Shown: positions 17,722 through 26,855 of the stretch, in pieces | Position numbering within the stretch: the stretch's first letter is position 1 | How the letters are laid out: each line of letters starts with the position of its first letter | Assembly: GCF_036924525.1 (NCBI RefSeq) | Contig: NZ_JAZHRU010000001.1 | Location: forward strand, 6,539,001 to 6,603,000 | Source of the DNA: Bradyrhizobium sp. AZCC 1719 | Lineage (GTDB): Bacteria > Pseudomonadota > Alphaproteobacteria > Rhizobiales > Xanthobacteraceae | DNA: 64,000 nucleotides | Reading direction: 5' to 3' | Program-made: the position numbers and the translations under genes | Notes under the pieces: model-generated | The model's input: the letters and a program-made list of their open reading frames with translations, nothing else | What the model was told of the DNA's origin: nothing | Database searches by the model: none

Positions 17722-18687
17722 TTATTCCGCTTTCATTCCGGCGGCCTTGATGATCGGCCCCCATTTCTCGTAGTCGGCACGGATTTTGGCGTCGAATTGT
17801 TGCGGCGTACTGCCGATCGGCTGGGCGCCGAGCTTGGCCAGCCGCTGCTTGACGGCGTCCGTATTCAGCGCCGCGACGAAATCCTGCGAGAGTTTGGCCA
17901 GCACATCGGATGGCATTCCGGCCGGTCCGAGCAGGCCCCACCAGACGCCGGTGTCATAGCCCGGCACAGTCTCGGACATCGCGGGTACGTCAGGCAGGAA
18001 CGGCGCGCGGGCAGCCGTGGTAACCGCGAGCGCGCGAAGCGTGCCGGCCTGGAGCTGTCCGACCGATTCCGGACCGTTGTTGAACGACATCGGAACCTGT
18101 CCGCCGAGCAGATCATTGATCGCAGGCGCGCCGCCCTTGTAGGGGATGGCGGTGAGATCGACCTTGGCCAGGTTTTTCAAGAGCTCGCCGGCGAGATGCG
18201 TCGACGTACCGTTACCGGCATGCGCAAACGACAGGCTTCCAGGTTTGGCTTTTGCCGCCGCTATCATCTCGGCCAGCGTCTTAAAGGGAGAGTCCGCTCT
18301 CACCAGCAGGATATTGGGTGACGACGCCAGCAGCGAGATCGGCGTGAAATCCTTGAACGTGTCATAGGGGATCTTGGAATACAGGAACGGATTGGTGGCG
18401 TGGCCGCTCGCCACCATGATCAGGGTGTAACCATCAGGCGGAGCGGTTGCGACCGCCTGCGAGGCAATCACGCCACCGGCACCCGGACGGTTCTCCACCA
18501 CAACCGACTGCCCCCATTGCTTGGAGACGACATCGCCAAGCGTGCGCGTCAGGACATCGACGCCGCCACCGGCGGGATAAGGCACGAAAACATGCACGGG
18601 CCTGGACGGAAACGTCTGGGCGAATGCGCCGCCGCATACGACATGCATGGCCGCCGCAACAGCAGCGATCCGGAACCACCTGCCCAT
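17722..18687 (-). CDS. Bug/TctC-type tripartite tricarboxylate transporter binding protein
   Basis: A 321-residue periplasmic binding protein with signal peptide MGRWFRIAAVAAAMHVVCGG (cleaved after AFA). The Bug-family landmarks FPSRPVHVFVPYPAGGGVD, NRPGAGG and IPYKGG are present. Family members bind carboxylates such as citrate, glutamate or aromatic acids. GGGAGGGG precedes the ATG at 18687. First gene of a four-gene operon; no TctA/TctB partners lie beside it, which is usual for orphan Bug proteins in this group. Confidence 0.9.
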   Translation of the reverse strand: MGRWFRIAAVAAAMHVVCGGAFAQTFPSRPVHVFVPYPAGGGVDVLTRTLGDVVSKQWGQSVVVENRPGAGGVIASQAVATAPPDGYTLIMVASGHATNPFLYSKIPYDTFKDFTPISLLASSPNILLVRADSPFKTLAEMIAAAKAKPGSLSFAHAGNGTSTHLAGELLKNLAKVDLTAIPYKGGAPAINDLLGGQVPMSFNNGPESVGQLQAGTLRALAVTTAARAPFLPDVPAMSETVPGYDTGVWWGLLGPAGMPSDVLAKLSQDFVAALNTDAVKQRLAKLGAQPIGSTPQQFDAKIRADYEKWGPIIKAAGMKAE

Positions 18688-18864
18688 AGCGTCCCCTCCC
18701 GATATTTTTCTTACTTATCTCACATCGTCGCATGCCGAGTGTAGCGCCGCGCGGCGCAGAGCCGGATACGATCGGGACATGTTGACAATCCCGCCGATGA
18801 CGTCAAGTTTCGCCGCTCCAGGGATGAGCGCGAACGAAAGACGTCGCGGGCTAAGGAGACTAAA

Positions 18865-19419
18865 ATGGCGGTAGCAGAGGAAAAAACCTCGCCCGAAACC
18901 TCTGAGAAGAGCTGGCACGGTATCGTGCTGCAATCCCTCAAGCGCAACGATATCCGCCTCGTCCCCTACGTGCCCGACCGTGTCCTGACGACGCTGATCA
19001 AGAACCTGCACGCCGATCCCTTCTTCACGACCTTCCCCGCGGCACGCGAAGAGGAAGCGGTCGGCATCGTCTCCGGCGCCTGGATGGGCGGCATGCGCGG
19101 CGCGGTGCTGATGCAGACTTCGGGATTCGCCACTCTGGCAAACGTGCTGGCGTCGCTGGCGATCCCCTATCAGATCCCGCTGATCATGTTCGTGTCCGAA
19201 CGCGGCACGCTCGGCGAATTCAACTACGGCCAGTCGCTGGTGTGCCGCACCATGCGGCCGGTGCTGGACTCCCTTGCGATGGAGCATCACACCGCGACAA
19301 GGCTCGACGAGTTCGAATTCATCGTTGACCGCTCCATCAAGCAGGCCATCAGCACACAGGCGCCGGTGGCGCTGATCCTCTCGCCGCTTCTGACCGGCGG
19401 CAAAGTCTTCGACAAGTGA
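18865..19419 (+). CDS. thiamine-diphosphate enzyme, PYR-domain subunit (ComD/sulfopyruvate decarboxylase alpha-like)
   Basis: A 184-residue subunit equal to the N-terminal pyrimidine-binding domain of ThDP decarboxylases. The activating Glu lies in AAREEEAVGIVSGAWMGG; VLMQTSGFATLANVLASL follows. AAGGAG lies 7 bases before ATG 18865. The catalytic partner is encoded 7 bases downstream, so the enzyme is a split heteromer like sulfopyruvate or phosphonopyruvate decarboxylase. Divergent from the Bug-protein operon, which suggests joint control across the 177-bp spacer. Substrate is probably a 3-substituted pyruvate or other 2-oxoacid (inference). Confidence 0.85.
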   Translation: MAVAEEKTSPETSEKSWHGIVLQSLKRNDIRLVPYVPDRVLTTLIKNLHADPFFTTFPAAREEEAVGIVSGAWMGGMRGAVLMQTSGFATLANVLASLAIPYQIPLIMFVSERGTLGEFNYGQSLVCRTMRPVLDSLAMEHHTATRLDEFEFIVDRSIKQAISTQAPVALILSPLLTGGKVFDK

Positions 19420-19426
19420 GCGACTC

Positions 19427-20041
19427 ATGAACAGCGCCAACGATACCCCTGCCCGCAATACCAAGGTCATGAACCGCTTCGACCTCACCTCGCGGCTGAT
19501 TGCGAAGTTGAAGAACGAGGAAGCCGTGATCGGCGGCATCGGCAACACCAATTTCGACCTGTGGGCCGCCGGCCACCGGCCGCAGAATTTCTACATGCTC
19601 GGCAGCATGGGTCTCGCCTTCCCGATCGCGCTCGGCGTCGCGCTCGCGCAACCGAATCGACGCGTGTTCGCGCTGGAGGGGGACGGCTCGCTGTTGATGC
19701 AACTGGGATCGCTCTCGACGATCGCGACATTGGCGCCCAAAAATCTCACCATGATCGTGATGGACAACGGCATCTACCAGATCACCGGCGCACAACCGAC
19801 GCCGGGTGCCGCCGTGGCCGACATCGTCGCCATCGCGGTCGCGAGCGGCCTCGCCAACAGCGCCTGGGCGGCGGACGAGGAGGACTTCGAGCGCCTGATC
19901 GAGCAGTCCATGTCGGCCGCGGGCCCGGCGCTGATCGGCGTGCGCATCGACGACAAGCCAGGCGTCGGCACCACCCGCCGCGATCCCGTACAGATCCGGG
20001 AGCGCTTCATGCACGGTATGGGCGTACGGGAGCCGCTCTGA
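19427..20041 (+). CDS. thiamine-diphosphate enzyme, PP-domain subunit (ComE-like)
   Basis: A 204-residue partner of the preceding subunit. The ThDP/Mg-binding motif starts at EGDGSLLMQLGSLSTIA and ends with the Asn of IVMDNGIYQITG. FYMLGSMGLAFPIALGVALA is the usual lead-in. The start is ATG at 19427, 7 bases past the alpha stop. Together the two form one decarboxylase of the sulfopyruvate/phosphonopyruvate type. No separate regulator is visible beside them. Confidence 0.86.
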   Translation: MNSANDTPARNTKVMNRFDLTSRLIAKLKNEEAVIGGIGNTNFDLWAAGHRPQNFYMLGSMGLAFPIALGVALAQPNRRVFALEGDGSLLMQLGSLSTIATLAPKNLTMIVMDNGIYQITGAQPTPGAAVADIVAIAVASGLANSAWAADEEDFERLIEQSMSAAGPALIGVRIDDKPGVGTTRRDPVQIRERFMHGMGVREPL

Positions 20042-20117
20042 GGGGCGATTAACCACAGACATCGCCAATGCCGTGTGCATGGGATGGCCGGCACGGAAAT
20101 CGTGCTATGCCATTCCG

Positions 20118-20471
20118 ATGACGATCATCCTTCGACTATTCGCCTGGGGCCTTGCCGCGGCAATCGCCTTCGCAACACTCGGTCCGGCGGAACAACGGCC
20201 GCATTCAAACCTCGGGCAGAACGGGGAGCATGCGCTTGCCTTTGTGCTGCTCGGACTCGCCTTCGGATTAGCCCACACGCGCAACCGGTTGCACACGGCG
20301 GCCTTCGTCATCGCTTACACCGGCCTGGTCGAGATCCTGCAGCTCTGGGCGCCTGGCCGGCACGCCCGCCTGGAAGACTTTGTGGTCGACGCGCTGGCGG
20401 CATCCGTCGGGCTTGCGGCTAGTATGGTTCTCGACTGGAAGATCAGGCGATCGCGCCATAGCGCATCCTGA
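20118..20471 (+). CDS. VanZ-like small membrane protein
   Basis: A 117-residue protein with four predicted transmembrane helices (MTIILRLFAWGLAAAIAFAT; ALAFVLLGLAFGLAH; TAAFVIAYTGLVEILQLW; AASVGLAASMVLDW). The ...EHALAF...VEILQLWAPGRHARLEDFVVDALAA pattern is typical of VanZ-like proteins; the role is unknown in Gram-negatives. ATG at 20118 is chosen over an upstream in-frame ATG (20073) because it starts directly at the first helix. Convergent with the DUF1236 gene. Confidence 0.72.
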   Translation: MTIILRLFAWGLAAAIAFATLGPAEQRPHSNLGQNGEHALAFVLLGLAFGLAHTRNRLHTAAFVIAYTGLVEILQLWAPGRHARLEDFVVDALAASVGLAASMVLDWKIRRSRHSAS

Positions 20472-20475
20472 CAAG

Positions 20476-20508
20476 AAAAATCCTCGCGGGACGATCGCCC
20501 GCGAGGAT
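20476..20508 (-). terminator. rho-independent terminator of the DUF1236 gene
   Basis: Read on the minus strand: 11-bp perfect stem ATCCTCGCGGG/CCCGCGAGGAT (20480-20508) with a 7-base loop, followed by TTTTTCTTG. It lies 22 bases after the DUF1236 stop. Confidence 0.85.
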
Positions 20509-20530
20509 GGCTCAGTAAGAGCTGCGTTCT

Positions 20531-20914
20531 TTAGTCGAGGATCCTGACGATCCTGCGCGTGCGCGGCTCCACGATCACGCGGCGATCGTTGACCACCGCA
20601 TAGCGGTATTCGGTGTATCGCGGCACCGGACGCAGTTGGACGGTCGGCGGCAGCGGCTCGCCCACCACCACCTGCTCACGAACCACGACAGAACGGTCTC
20701 GCGGGACCGAATTGATCACGGCGTTCGGAATTTCCACGGCCGCGCCGAGCGCAGCACCCACCGTGCCGCCGACGATCGCGCCGACCGGGCCACCGACTTC
20801 AGCGCCCGCGGCGGCGCCGTCCGCGGCGCCTTGCGCGGTTGTCGATTGAGCGAATGCCGCGCCAGAGGTCAGCAACGAAGCCGCAATCAGTGAAACGGCC
20901 AAACGACTATTCAT
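20531..20914 (-). CDS. DUF1236 domain-containing exported protein
   Basis: A 127-residue exported protein. Signal peptide MNSRLAVSLIAASLLTSGAA (cleaved after AFA), a Gly/Ala-rich glycine-zipper stretch (about residues 27-58), and a C-terminal DUF1236 segment (VGEPLPPTVQLRPVPRY ... VVNDRRVIVEPRTRRIVRIL). DUF1236 is almost confined to Rhizobiales and its function is unknown. The start is fixed by GGAGA 6 bases before ATG 20914. Single-gene unit ending at a clear terminator. Confidence 0.85.
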   Translation of the reverse strand: MNSRLAVSLIAASLLTSGAAFAQSTTAQGAADGAAAGAEVGGPVGAIVGGTVGAALGAAVEIPNAVINSVPRDRSVVVREQVVVGEPLPPTVQLRPVPRYTEYRYAVVNDRRVIVEPRTRRIVRILD

Positions 20915-20987
20915 CACATTCTCCAGTAAATTGATGACGCGTCTCAACCACCGGAGGCGTGAGAAGGTTCCGGTTCCAATGCGGCAG

Positions 20988-21018
20988 CAAAAAGGGCCGC
21001 GCCGAAATTTCGGCGCGG
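20988..21018 (-). terminator. terminator of the gcl-hyi-glxR operon
   Basis: A 22-base perfect palindrome CCGCGCCGAAATTTCGGCGCGG (two 11-base arms) at 20997-21018. On the minus strand it is followed by CCCTTTTTG. It lies 26 bases after the glxR stop. Confidence 0.85.
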
Positions 21019-21043
21019 TTCCAGTCACAGGGAGAAACAGAGA

Positions 21044-21931
21044 TCAGGCTTGCGCGATTTCGTGGCTTGCCATCATTTCCAGCGCGCGCACCATTCCCGA
21101 ATGGTCCCATGCCTTGCCGCCATGCGCGGTGCAGGCGCTGAACAATTGCTGGGCTAGCGCCGTGCTCGGCAAGGAAAGGCCAAGCGCTCGCGCGCCCTCC
21201 AGCGCCAGGTTGAGATCCTTCTGGTGCAGCTCGATACGAAAGCCCGGATCGAAGTTGCGCTTCACCATGCGCTCGCCATGCACCTCGAGAATTCGTGACG
21301 ATGCGAAGCCGCCCATCAGCGCCTTGCGCACCAGCGCCGGATCCGCGCCGGCCTTCGATGCAAACAATAGCGCCTCGCCGACCGCCTCGATCGTCAGCGC
21401 GACGACGATCTGGTTGGCGACCTTGGTGGTCTGCCCGTCGCCATTGGCGCCGACGAGGGTGACGTTCTTGCCCATCTTGTCGAACACCGGCTTCATCGCG
21501 TTGAACGCGCGCTCCGGTCCGCCGACCATGATGGTGAGGCTCGCCGCCTTGGCGCCCACCTCGCCACCGGAGACTGGTGCGTCGAGATAATCGGCGCCGA
21601 GCGCCTCCACCTTCTTGGCAAACTCCTTGGTGGCGAGCGGCGAGATCGAACTCATGTCGACAACGATCTGCCCCTTGGAGAGCCCCTCGGCGACGCCGCC
21701 CGGCCCGAACAGGACCGCCTCCACATGCGGCGTATCAGGCACCATGATAATGACAACGTCGGCCTTCTCGGCGACTTCCTTGCCCGATTTGCAGACCTCG
21801 CCGCCTGCTGCAACAAGCTCTGGTGCAATGGGTCCGACATCGTGCAGGAACAGGCGATGGCCGGCGGCCTGGAGATGGCCCGCCATCGGGCGCCCCATGG
21901 TGCCGAGGCCGATAAAGCCGATATCGATCAT
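21044..21931 (-). CDS. glxR: 2-hydroxy-3-oxopropionate (tartronate semialdehyde) reductase
   Basis: A 295-residue NAD(P)H-dependent reductase of the 3-hydroxyisobutyrate dehydrogenase superfamily. GFIGLGTMGRPMAGHL at the N-terminus binds the cofactor; DAPVSGGEVGA holds the substrate-binding Ser/Gly; the catalytic Lys is in TTKVANQIVV. It reduces tartronate semialdehyde to D-glycerate. Identity is supported by its place as last gene after gcl and hyi, the classic glyoxylate operon. A strong terminator follows. Confidence 0.92.
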   Translation of the reverse strand: MIDIGFIGLGTMGRPMAGHLQAAGHRLFLHDVGPIAPELVAAGGEVCKSGKEVAEKADVVIIMVPDTPHVEAVLFGPGGVAEGLSKGQIVVDMSSISPLATKEFAKKVEALGADYLDAPVSGGEVGAKAASLTIMVGGPERAFNAMKPVFDKMGKNVTLVGANGDGQTTKVANQIVVALTIEAVGEALLFASKAGADPALVRKALMGGFASSRILEVHGERMVKRNFDPGFRIELHQKDLNLALEGARALGLSLPSTALAQQLFSACTAHGGKAWDHSGMVRALEMMASHEIAQA

Positions 21932-21958
21932 TTCAACTCCCCTTACTTCGTTTCTTGT

Positions 21959-22744
21959 TTAGGTATCGGCCGTCAGCGCCGCGTGCCAACCAAGGCCCTC
22001 GACCGTCGTCGTCCTCGGCTTGTATTCGCAGCCGATCCAGCCGCGATAACCAATAGCGTCGAGATGGCGGAACAGGAAGGGATAGTTGATCTCGCCGGTG
22101 CCCGGTTCATTGCGGCCGGGATTATCGGCGAGTTGCACATGGGCGATGCGCGGCAGATGCTTTTGCAGGCTTCGCGCGATGTCGCCTTCCATCACCTGCA
22201 TGTGGTAGATGTCGTATTGCACGAACAGATTGCTCGAGCGCACATCGGCCATGAGCTGAAGCGCCTGTGCGGTCTTGTTCAGGAAAAAGCCGGGGATGTC
22301 GATGGTGTTGATCGGCTCGATCAGGAGTTTGATCTCCTGCTTGGCGAGCGCATCCGCCGCAAAGCGCAGATTGCCGATCAATGTCTCGTTGAGATCGGTC
22401 GCATCAGCATCGTCAGGCGTGATGCCGACCAGGCAATTGAGCTGGCGGCAATCGAGCGCCTTGGCGTAATCGATGGCGCGTCCGACGCCGTCGCGAAATT
22501 CGTCGACGCGATCAGGCAGGATGGCGATGCCGCGCTCGCCGGCTGCCCAGTTGCCGGCGGGGAGATTGTGCAGCACCTGGGTCAGGCCGTGCTGGTGCAA
22601 CTGCTCGCGCAGATCGGCCTTCTCGAAATCATACGGGAATAGATATTCGACCCCGTTGAATCCTGCCGCCTTGGCGGCCGCAAAGCGATCGAGGAACGGC
22701 TGCTCGCCGAACAGCATGGTGAGATTGGCGGCAAATTTCGGCAC
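21959..22744 (-). CDS. hyi: hydroxypyruvate isomerase
   Basis: A 261-residue TIM-barrel isomerase (xylose-isomerase-like). MPKFAANLTMLFGEQPFLDR, GVEYLFPYDFEK, LLIEPINTIDIPGF (metal Glu) and QYDIYHMQVMEGD match Hyi proteins, which interconvert hydroxypyruvate and tartronate semialdehyde. The start is GTG at 22744 with AGGAG directly upstream. It sits 27 bases before glxR. A palindromic repeat separates it from gcl. Confidence 0.93.
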   Translation of the reverse strand: MPKFAANLTMLFGEQPFLDRFAAAKAAGFNGVEYLFPYDFEKADLREQLHQHGLTQVLHNLPAGNWAAGERGIAILPDRVDEFRDGVGRAIDYAKALDCRQLNCLVGITPDDADATDLNETLIGNLRFAADALAKQEIKLLIEPINTIDIPGFFLNKTAQALQLMADVRSSNLFVQYDIYHMQVMEGDIARSLQKHLPRIAHVQLADNPGRNEPGTGEINYPFLFRHLDAIGYRGWIGCEYKPRTTTVEGLGWHAALTADT

Positions 22745-22789
22745 GATTCATTCTCCTCGCGTTAAACTAGCCTTAGTGCGTCATAAGTC

Positions 22790-22887
22790 CCTCATGGTGA
22801 GGAGCGCGAAGCGCGTCTCGAACCATGAGGCCCGTCTGTGGCCTACATCCTTCGAGACGCCCGCTCTGCGGGCTCCTCAGGATGAGG
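22790..22887. repeat. palindromic intergenic repeat, family A copy 1
   Basis: Two facing hairpins. The first has arms CCTCATGGT / ACCATGAGG with GCGCGAAGCGCG inside; the second is CATCCTTCGAGACGC ... CTCCTCAGGATGAGG with CCCGCTCTGCGGG inside. A related copy is at 30184-30285. It lies inside the gcl-hyi spacer and may affect relative expression of the two genes (inference). Confidence 0.75.
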
Positions 22888-22913
22888 GGATGAGCAGCTA
22901 TGACGCAGTGGAA

Positions 22914-24713
22914 CTATGCCGGCAGCAGCTTGCCGGCTTGCGGCGCGCTCGGTTTGGCCGGCGTGTCGTCCAGCGGCAGATCGAGCACTTCCTCGAATTC
23001 GACGATGTTGTCGATCTCGGTGCCCATCGAGATGTTGGTGACCCGCTCGAGAATGAACTCGACCACGACAGGCACCTTGAATTCCGCCATCCATTCGCGT
23101 GCGGTGGCGAACGCCGCCTGCGCATGGTTCGGATCGGTGACGCGGATCGCCTTGCAGCCGAGCCCCTCGGCGACCGTGACATGGTCCACGCCATAGACCC
23201 CGATCTCGGGTGCGTTGATGTTCTCGAAGGAAAGCTGGACGTGATAGTCCATGTCGAACCCGCGCTGCGCCTGGCGGATCAGCCCGAGATAGGAGTTGTT
23301 CACGACGACGTGGATGTAGGGCAGCTTGAACTGCGCGCCTACCGCAAGCTCCTCGATCAGGAACTGGAAATCGTAATCGCCCGACAGCGCGACGATCTGG
23401 CGCGACGGATCGGCCGCACGCACGCCCAGCGCCGCCGGCAATGTCCAGCCGAGCGGGCCGGCCTGCCCCGCATTGATCCAGTTGCGCGGGCCGTAGACAC
23501 CGAGGAATTGCGCGCCGGCGATCTGCGACAATCCGATCACGCTGACGTAGCAGGTATCGCGTCCGAACGCCTTGCTCATCTCCTCATAGACACGCTGCGG
23601 CTTGATCGGCATGTCGTCGAAATGGCTCCTGCGCAGCATCGTGCGCTTGCGGTCCTGGCATGCCGCCGGCCATGCCTGCCGCTCCCTCAGCTTACCGGCC
23701 TTGCGCCACTCTCTGGCGACCGAGACGAACAATTCCAGCGCCGCCTTGGCGTCGGAGACGATGCCGAAATCGGGATTGAACACGCGTCCGATCTGCGTCG
23801 GCTCGATATCGACATGCACAAATTTGCGGCCCTTGGTGTAGGTCTCGATCGAGCCGGTGTGCCGGTTGGCCCAGCGGTTGCCGATGCCGAGCACGAAGTC
23901 GGACTGCAGCATGGTCGCGTTGCCGTAGCGGTGGCTGGTCTGCAAGCCGACCATGCCTGCCATCAGCACGTGATCGTCGGGAATAGCGCCCCACCCCATC
24001 AGCGTCGGCACCACCGGAACGTTGACCGTCTCGGCGAACTGGACCAGCAGCTCGGACGCGTCGGCATTGATGACGCCGCCGCCCGCCACGATCAGCGGCC
24101 GCTCCGCCGCATTGAGCATCTCAAGCGCCTTCTCGATCTGCTTGCGGGTCGCCGTGGGCTTGTAGACCGGCAGCGGCTCATAGGTCTCGTCGTCGAATTC
24201 GATCTCCGCAAGCTGCACGTCTAGCGGCAGGTCGATCAGCACCGGCCCCGGACGCCCGGAACGCATGATGTGAAACGCCTGGCTGAACACGCGCGGCACC
24301 AGCGCCGGCTCGCGCACGGTGACCGCCCATTTCGTCACCGGCTTGGCAATCGATTCGATATCGATTGCCTGAAAGTCTTCCTTGTAGAGCCGCGCCCGCG
24401 GCGCCTGCCCGGTGATGCACAGGATCGGGATCGAATCCGCGATCGCCGAATAAAGCCCGGTGATCATGTCGGTGCCGGCCGGACCCGAGGTACCGATGCA
24501 GACGCCGATATTGCCCGCCTTGGCGCGGGTATAACCCTCGGCCATGTGCGAAGCGCCCTCGACATGGCGCGCCAGGATGTGCCCGATCGAGCCGCGCTTC
24601 TTCAGCGCGGAGTAAAGCGGATTGATCGCGGCGCCCGGAACGCCGAAGGCGATGGTCACGCCTTCCTTCTCCAGGATCCGCACAGCTGCATCGATCGCCC
24701 GCATCTTCGCCAT
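22914..24713 (-). CDS. gcl: glyoxylate carboligase (tartronate-semialdehyde synthase)
   Basis: A 599-residue ThDP/FAD enzyme that condenses two glyoxylates to tartronate semialdehyde and CO2. Val51 in [13 protein letters not shown] replaces the Glu found in nearly all other ThDP enzymes, which is the hallmark of Gcl. [19 protein letters not shown] is the cofactor-binding motif, ending at VVNNSYLG. Length and start (ATG 24713) are as expected. First gene of the gcl-hyi-glxR operon that turns glyoxylate into glycerate; here the glyoxylate could come from oxalate (see findings). Confidence 0.96.
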   Translation of the reverse strand: MAKMRAIDAAVRILEKEGVTIAFGVPGAAINPLYSALKKRGSIGHILARHVEGASHMAEGYTRAKAGNIGVCIGTSGPAGTDMITGLYSAIADSIPILCITGQAPRARLYKEDFQAIDIESIAKPVTKWAVTVREPALVPRVFSQAFHIMRSGRPGPVLIDLPLDVQLAEIEFDDETYEPLPVYKPTATRKQIEKALEMLNAAERPLIVAGGGVINADASELLVQFAETVNVPVVPTLMGWGAIPDDHVLMAGMVGLQTSHRYGNATMLQSDFVLGIGNRWANRHTGSIETYTKGRKFVHVDIEPTQIGRVFNPDFGIVSDAKAALELFVSVAREWRKAGKLRERQAWPAACQDRKRTMLRRSHFDDMPIKPQRVYEEMSKAFGRDTCYVSVIGLSQIAGAQFLGVYGPRNWINAGQAGPLGWTLPAALGVRAADPSRQIVALSGDYDFQFLIEELAVGAQFKLPYIHVVVNNSYLGLIRQAQRGFDMDYHVQLSFENINAPEIGVYGVDHVTVAEGLGCKAIRVTDPNHAQAAFATAREWMAEFKVPVVVEFILERVTNISMGTEIDNIVEFEEVLDLPLDDTPAKPSAPQAGKLLPA

Positions 24714-24907
24714 GTCGCGCCTCGCTCAAACAGTGTTGGCTCTGGCGGCGATCTTCGTGGCGACGAGACGCAATCTCAACGCGGGCGATTTTATTTCCCG
24801 CGGAGTGGGAGGGAGTTAGAAAATACGCGACAAATCAGGCGCTTGGTTCACGAACGTGGTGGAAAGCCTGTGAGGCCGCCGTTGCGAGAAGGATTTACGT
24901 CCGGAAC

Positions 24908-25159
24908 TCAGTCCAGATTCTTCCGCTTCAACTTCATTTGCATATCGAACTTGAGGTCATATTTCTTGCCGTCTGCGCAGACGGCGTCATCGACCTCAAA
25001 CTGCTGGTCGTCTTCATCCATCTCGAACTTGCCCCCTGAACATCCCTCGACCTGAACCGCAGCGACAAGCTTCGCGCGCTCGTCTTCGGTGACCGCGCGA
25101 TCGGCGAGCGCAGGAAGCGCCGATAGGACCAGTATCGCCGTTGATGTGATCAATCGCAT
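24908..25159 (-). CDS. small exported acidic protein
   Basis: An 83-residue protein with signal peptide MRLITSTAILVLSALPALA followed by a short mature domain with two Cys residues (VEGCSGG and DAVCADGKKYDLKF). The repeating beta-like pattern resembles small PepSY-like periplasmic proteins, but this is uncertain. It is divergent from the APC permease gene at 25329. Function not recognised. Confidence 0.75.
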   Translation of the reverse strand: MRLITSTAILVLSALPALADRAVTEDERAKLVAAVQVEGCSGGKFEMDEDDQQFEVDDAVCADGKKYDLKFDMQMKLKRKNLD

Positions 25160-25328
25160 ATCAAGCCCTCCCGAGATCCGCTCCGACCAGCCAATTGAAT
25201 GCCTGCGGCCGGCAATGGTTCCGGCTTTCAGCCAATTCGCACCGCCGAACCCCAGGCAGAATTATTGCACAAGGCCTTCAACTCCCAGTAGACTGCGCTG
25301 GCGCCACCGATAAAAAGGACGTGCGACG

Positions 25329-26747
25329 ATGACCGATGTCCCCATGAACGCCGGTGCTCAATCTATCGCCGCCGAACCGAGCCTTCGTAGGGTCATGGGC
25401 CCCTGGCTGCTCTTGCTGTTCATCGTCGGCGATATTCTCGGCACCGGAATCTATGCGCTCACAGGCCAGGTGGCGAAGCAGGTCGGCGGTGTCGTATGGC
25501 TGCCTTTTGTGGTTGCGTTTGTGGTCGCCCTTGTGACCGCGTTCAGCTATCTCGAGCTGGTCACGAAATATCCGAGGGCTGCGGGCGCGGCCCTCTACAC
25601 TCACAAGGCTTTTGGCATCCATTTTGTCACGTTCATCGTTGCATTTGCGGTGATGTGCTCAGGTATCACCTCGGCATCGACCGCTTCCCGGGCTTTCGCC
25701 GCGAACATGTCGAACGCAATGGGCCTCAACCTATCGGCCTTTGCCATCACGATTACCGGTCTCGCTTTCATGGCAGTCGTTGCTGCAGTCAATTTCCGCG
25801 GTGTTGGCGAAAGTCTGAAAGCTAATGTCGTTCTCACCTGTGTGGAGCTGACGGGACTGCTGATCATCATCGTGATCGGCCTTTGGGCGATCGGGTTGGG
25901 CCAGGGCGATGTCTCGCGTGTCATTCAGTTTCGTTCGACCGCTGACGGCGGCATGTTCTGGCCGGTGATTGCCGCGACCACGCTCGCATTCTTTGCCATG
26001 GTAGGCTTCGAGGATTCGGTCAACATGGCCGAGGAATGCAAGGATCCAAGCCGTCACTTTCCAAAGGTGCTGCTTGTAGGCCTTGTGATTACCTGTCTCA
26101 TCTATGTCCTTGTCTCGGTCTCGGCAATCACCCTGGTGGCGCCGGAGCAATTGGGCGAAGGCGAAACACCGCTTCTGAAGGTCGTCCAACAGGGCGCGCC
26201 AAATTTTCCGATTTGGATCTTTGGATTCATCACGATGTTTGCCGTGGCCAATACCGCTCTCATCAATATGCTCATGGCCAGCCGCCTTGTGTATGGCATG
26301 AGCCGCGAGCATGTGCTTCCGCCAGCTCTCGGGAGAGTACACAGGATGCGGCGGACGCCCTATGTCGCCATCGGCTTCACGACCTTGCTGGCGTTTGCCC
26401 TGATCACGTTCGTCGGTGAGGTGCCGGCACTCGGAGGCACCACCGCGCTTCTTTTGCTATGCGTTTTCACGGTGGTTAACGTTGCGGTGCTGGTGCTTCG
26501 GCGCGATTCTGTAAGTCATCAGCACTTTCGCACGCCGACCATTCTGCCGATCCTGGGCGCTGTGTTTTGCGCTTTCCTCGCCAGTCCCTGGACCGGCCGT
26601 GACCCCGTTCAGTACCGGGTCGCCGGTGTCCTGATCGGAGTGGGCATCGTTCTGTGGCTCATCACGATCATGCTCAACCGGATGACCGGGATAGCGAGAA
26701 TAGAGCCGGATATGGAACATTTAGGTCGCGGCGGGCCCATCAACTAG
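25329..26747 (+). CDS. APC superfamily amino acid/amine permease
   Basis: A 472-residue inner-membrane transporter with about 12 helices. The APC-family start LLLFIVGDILGTGIYALTGQ (unwound first helix) and GFEDSVNMAEECKDPSRHFP (helix 6 to loop) are clear, so it likely carries an amino acid or amine with protons or by exchange. AAGGACG precedes ATG 25329. Monocistronic, followed by a hairpin repeat. Its base composition looks somewhat less GC-rich than its neighbours by eye. Confidence 0.9.
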   Translation: MTDVPMNAGAQSIAAEPSLRRVMGPWLLLLFIVGDILGTGIYALTGQVAKQVGGVVWLPFVVAFVVALVTAFSYLELVTKYPRAAGAALYTHKAFGIHFVTFIVAFAVMCSGITSASTASRAFAANMSNAMGLNLSAFAITITGLAFMAVVAAVNFRGVGESLKANVVLTCVELTGLLIIIVIGLWAIGLGQGDVSRVIQFRSTADGGMFWPVIAATTLAFFAMVGFEDSVNMAEECKDPSRHFPKVLLVGLVITCLIYVLVSVSAITLVAPEQLGEGETPLLKVVQQGAPNFPIWIFGFITMFAVANTALINMLMASRLVYGMSREHVLPPALGRVHRMRRTPYVAIGFTTLLAFALITFVGEVPALGGTTALLLLCVFTVVNVAVLVLRRDSVSHQHFRTPTILPILGAVFCAFLASPWTGRDPVQYRVAGVLIGVGIVLWLITIMLNRMTGIARIEPDMEHLGRGGPIN

Positions 26748-26805
26748 AGCGTTTTCCAGCGAAGTGGACACCGGTTCGCGTCAAGAAAACGCATCAAAAC
26801 AAGAA

Positions 26806-26849
26806 TCTAGAGCCCGGTTCTGATTCAATCAGAACCGACGGGCTCTAGA
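26806..26849. terminator. long hairpin after the APC permease, part of a dispersed repeat
   Basis: CTAGAGCCC, GGTTCTGAT, a 3-base loop, ATCAGAACC, then GGGCTCTAG with two to three unpaired bases: a stem of about 18 bp. It sits between the permease stop and the stop of the convergent PanE-like gene. A partial relative occurs at 45580-45612. It probably ends transcription from both sides. Confidence 0.6.
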
Positions 26850-26855
26850 CGAGGC

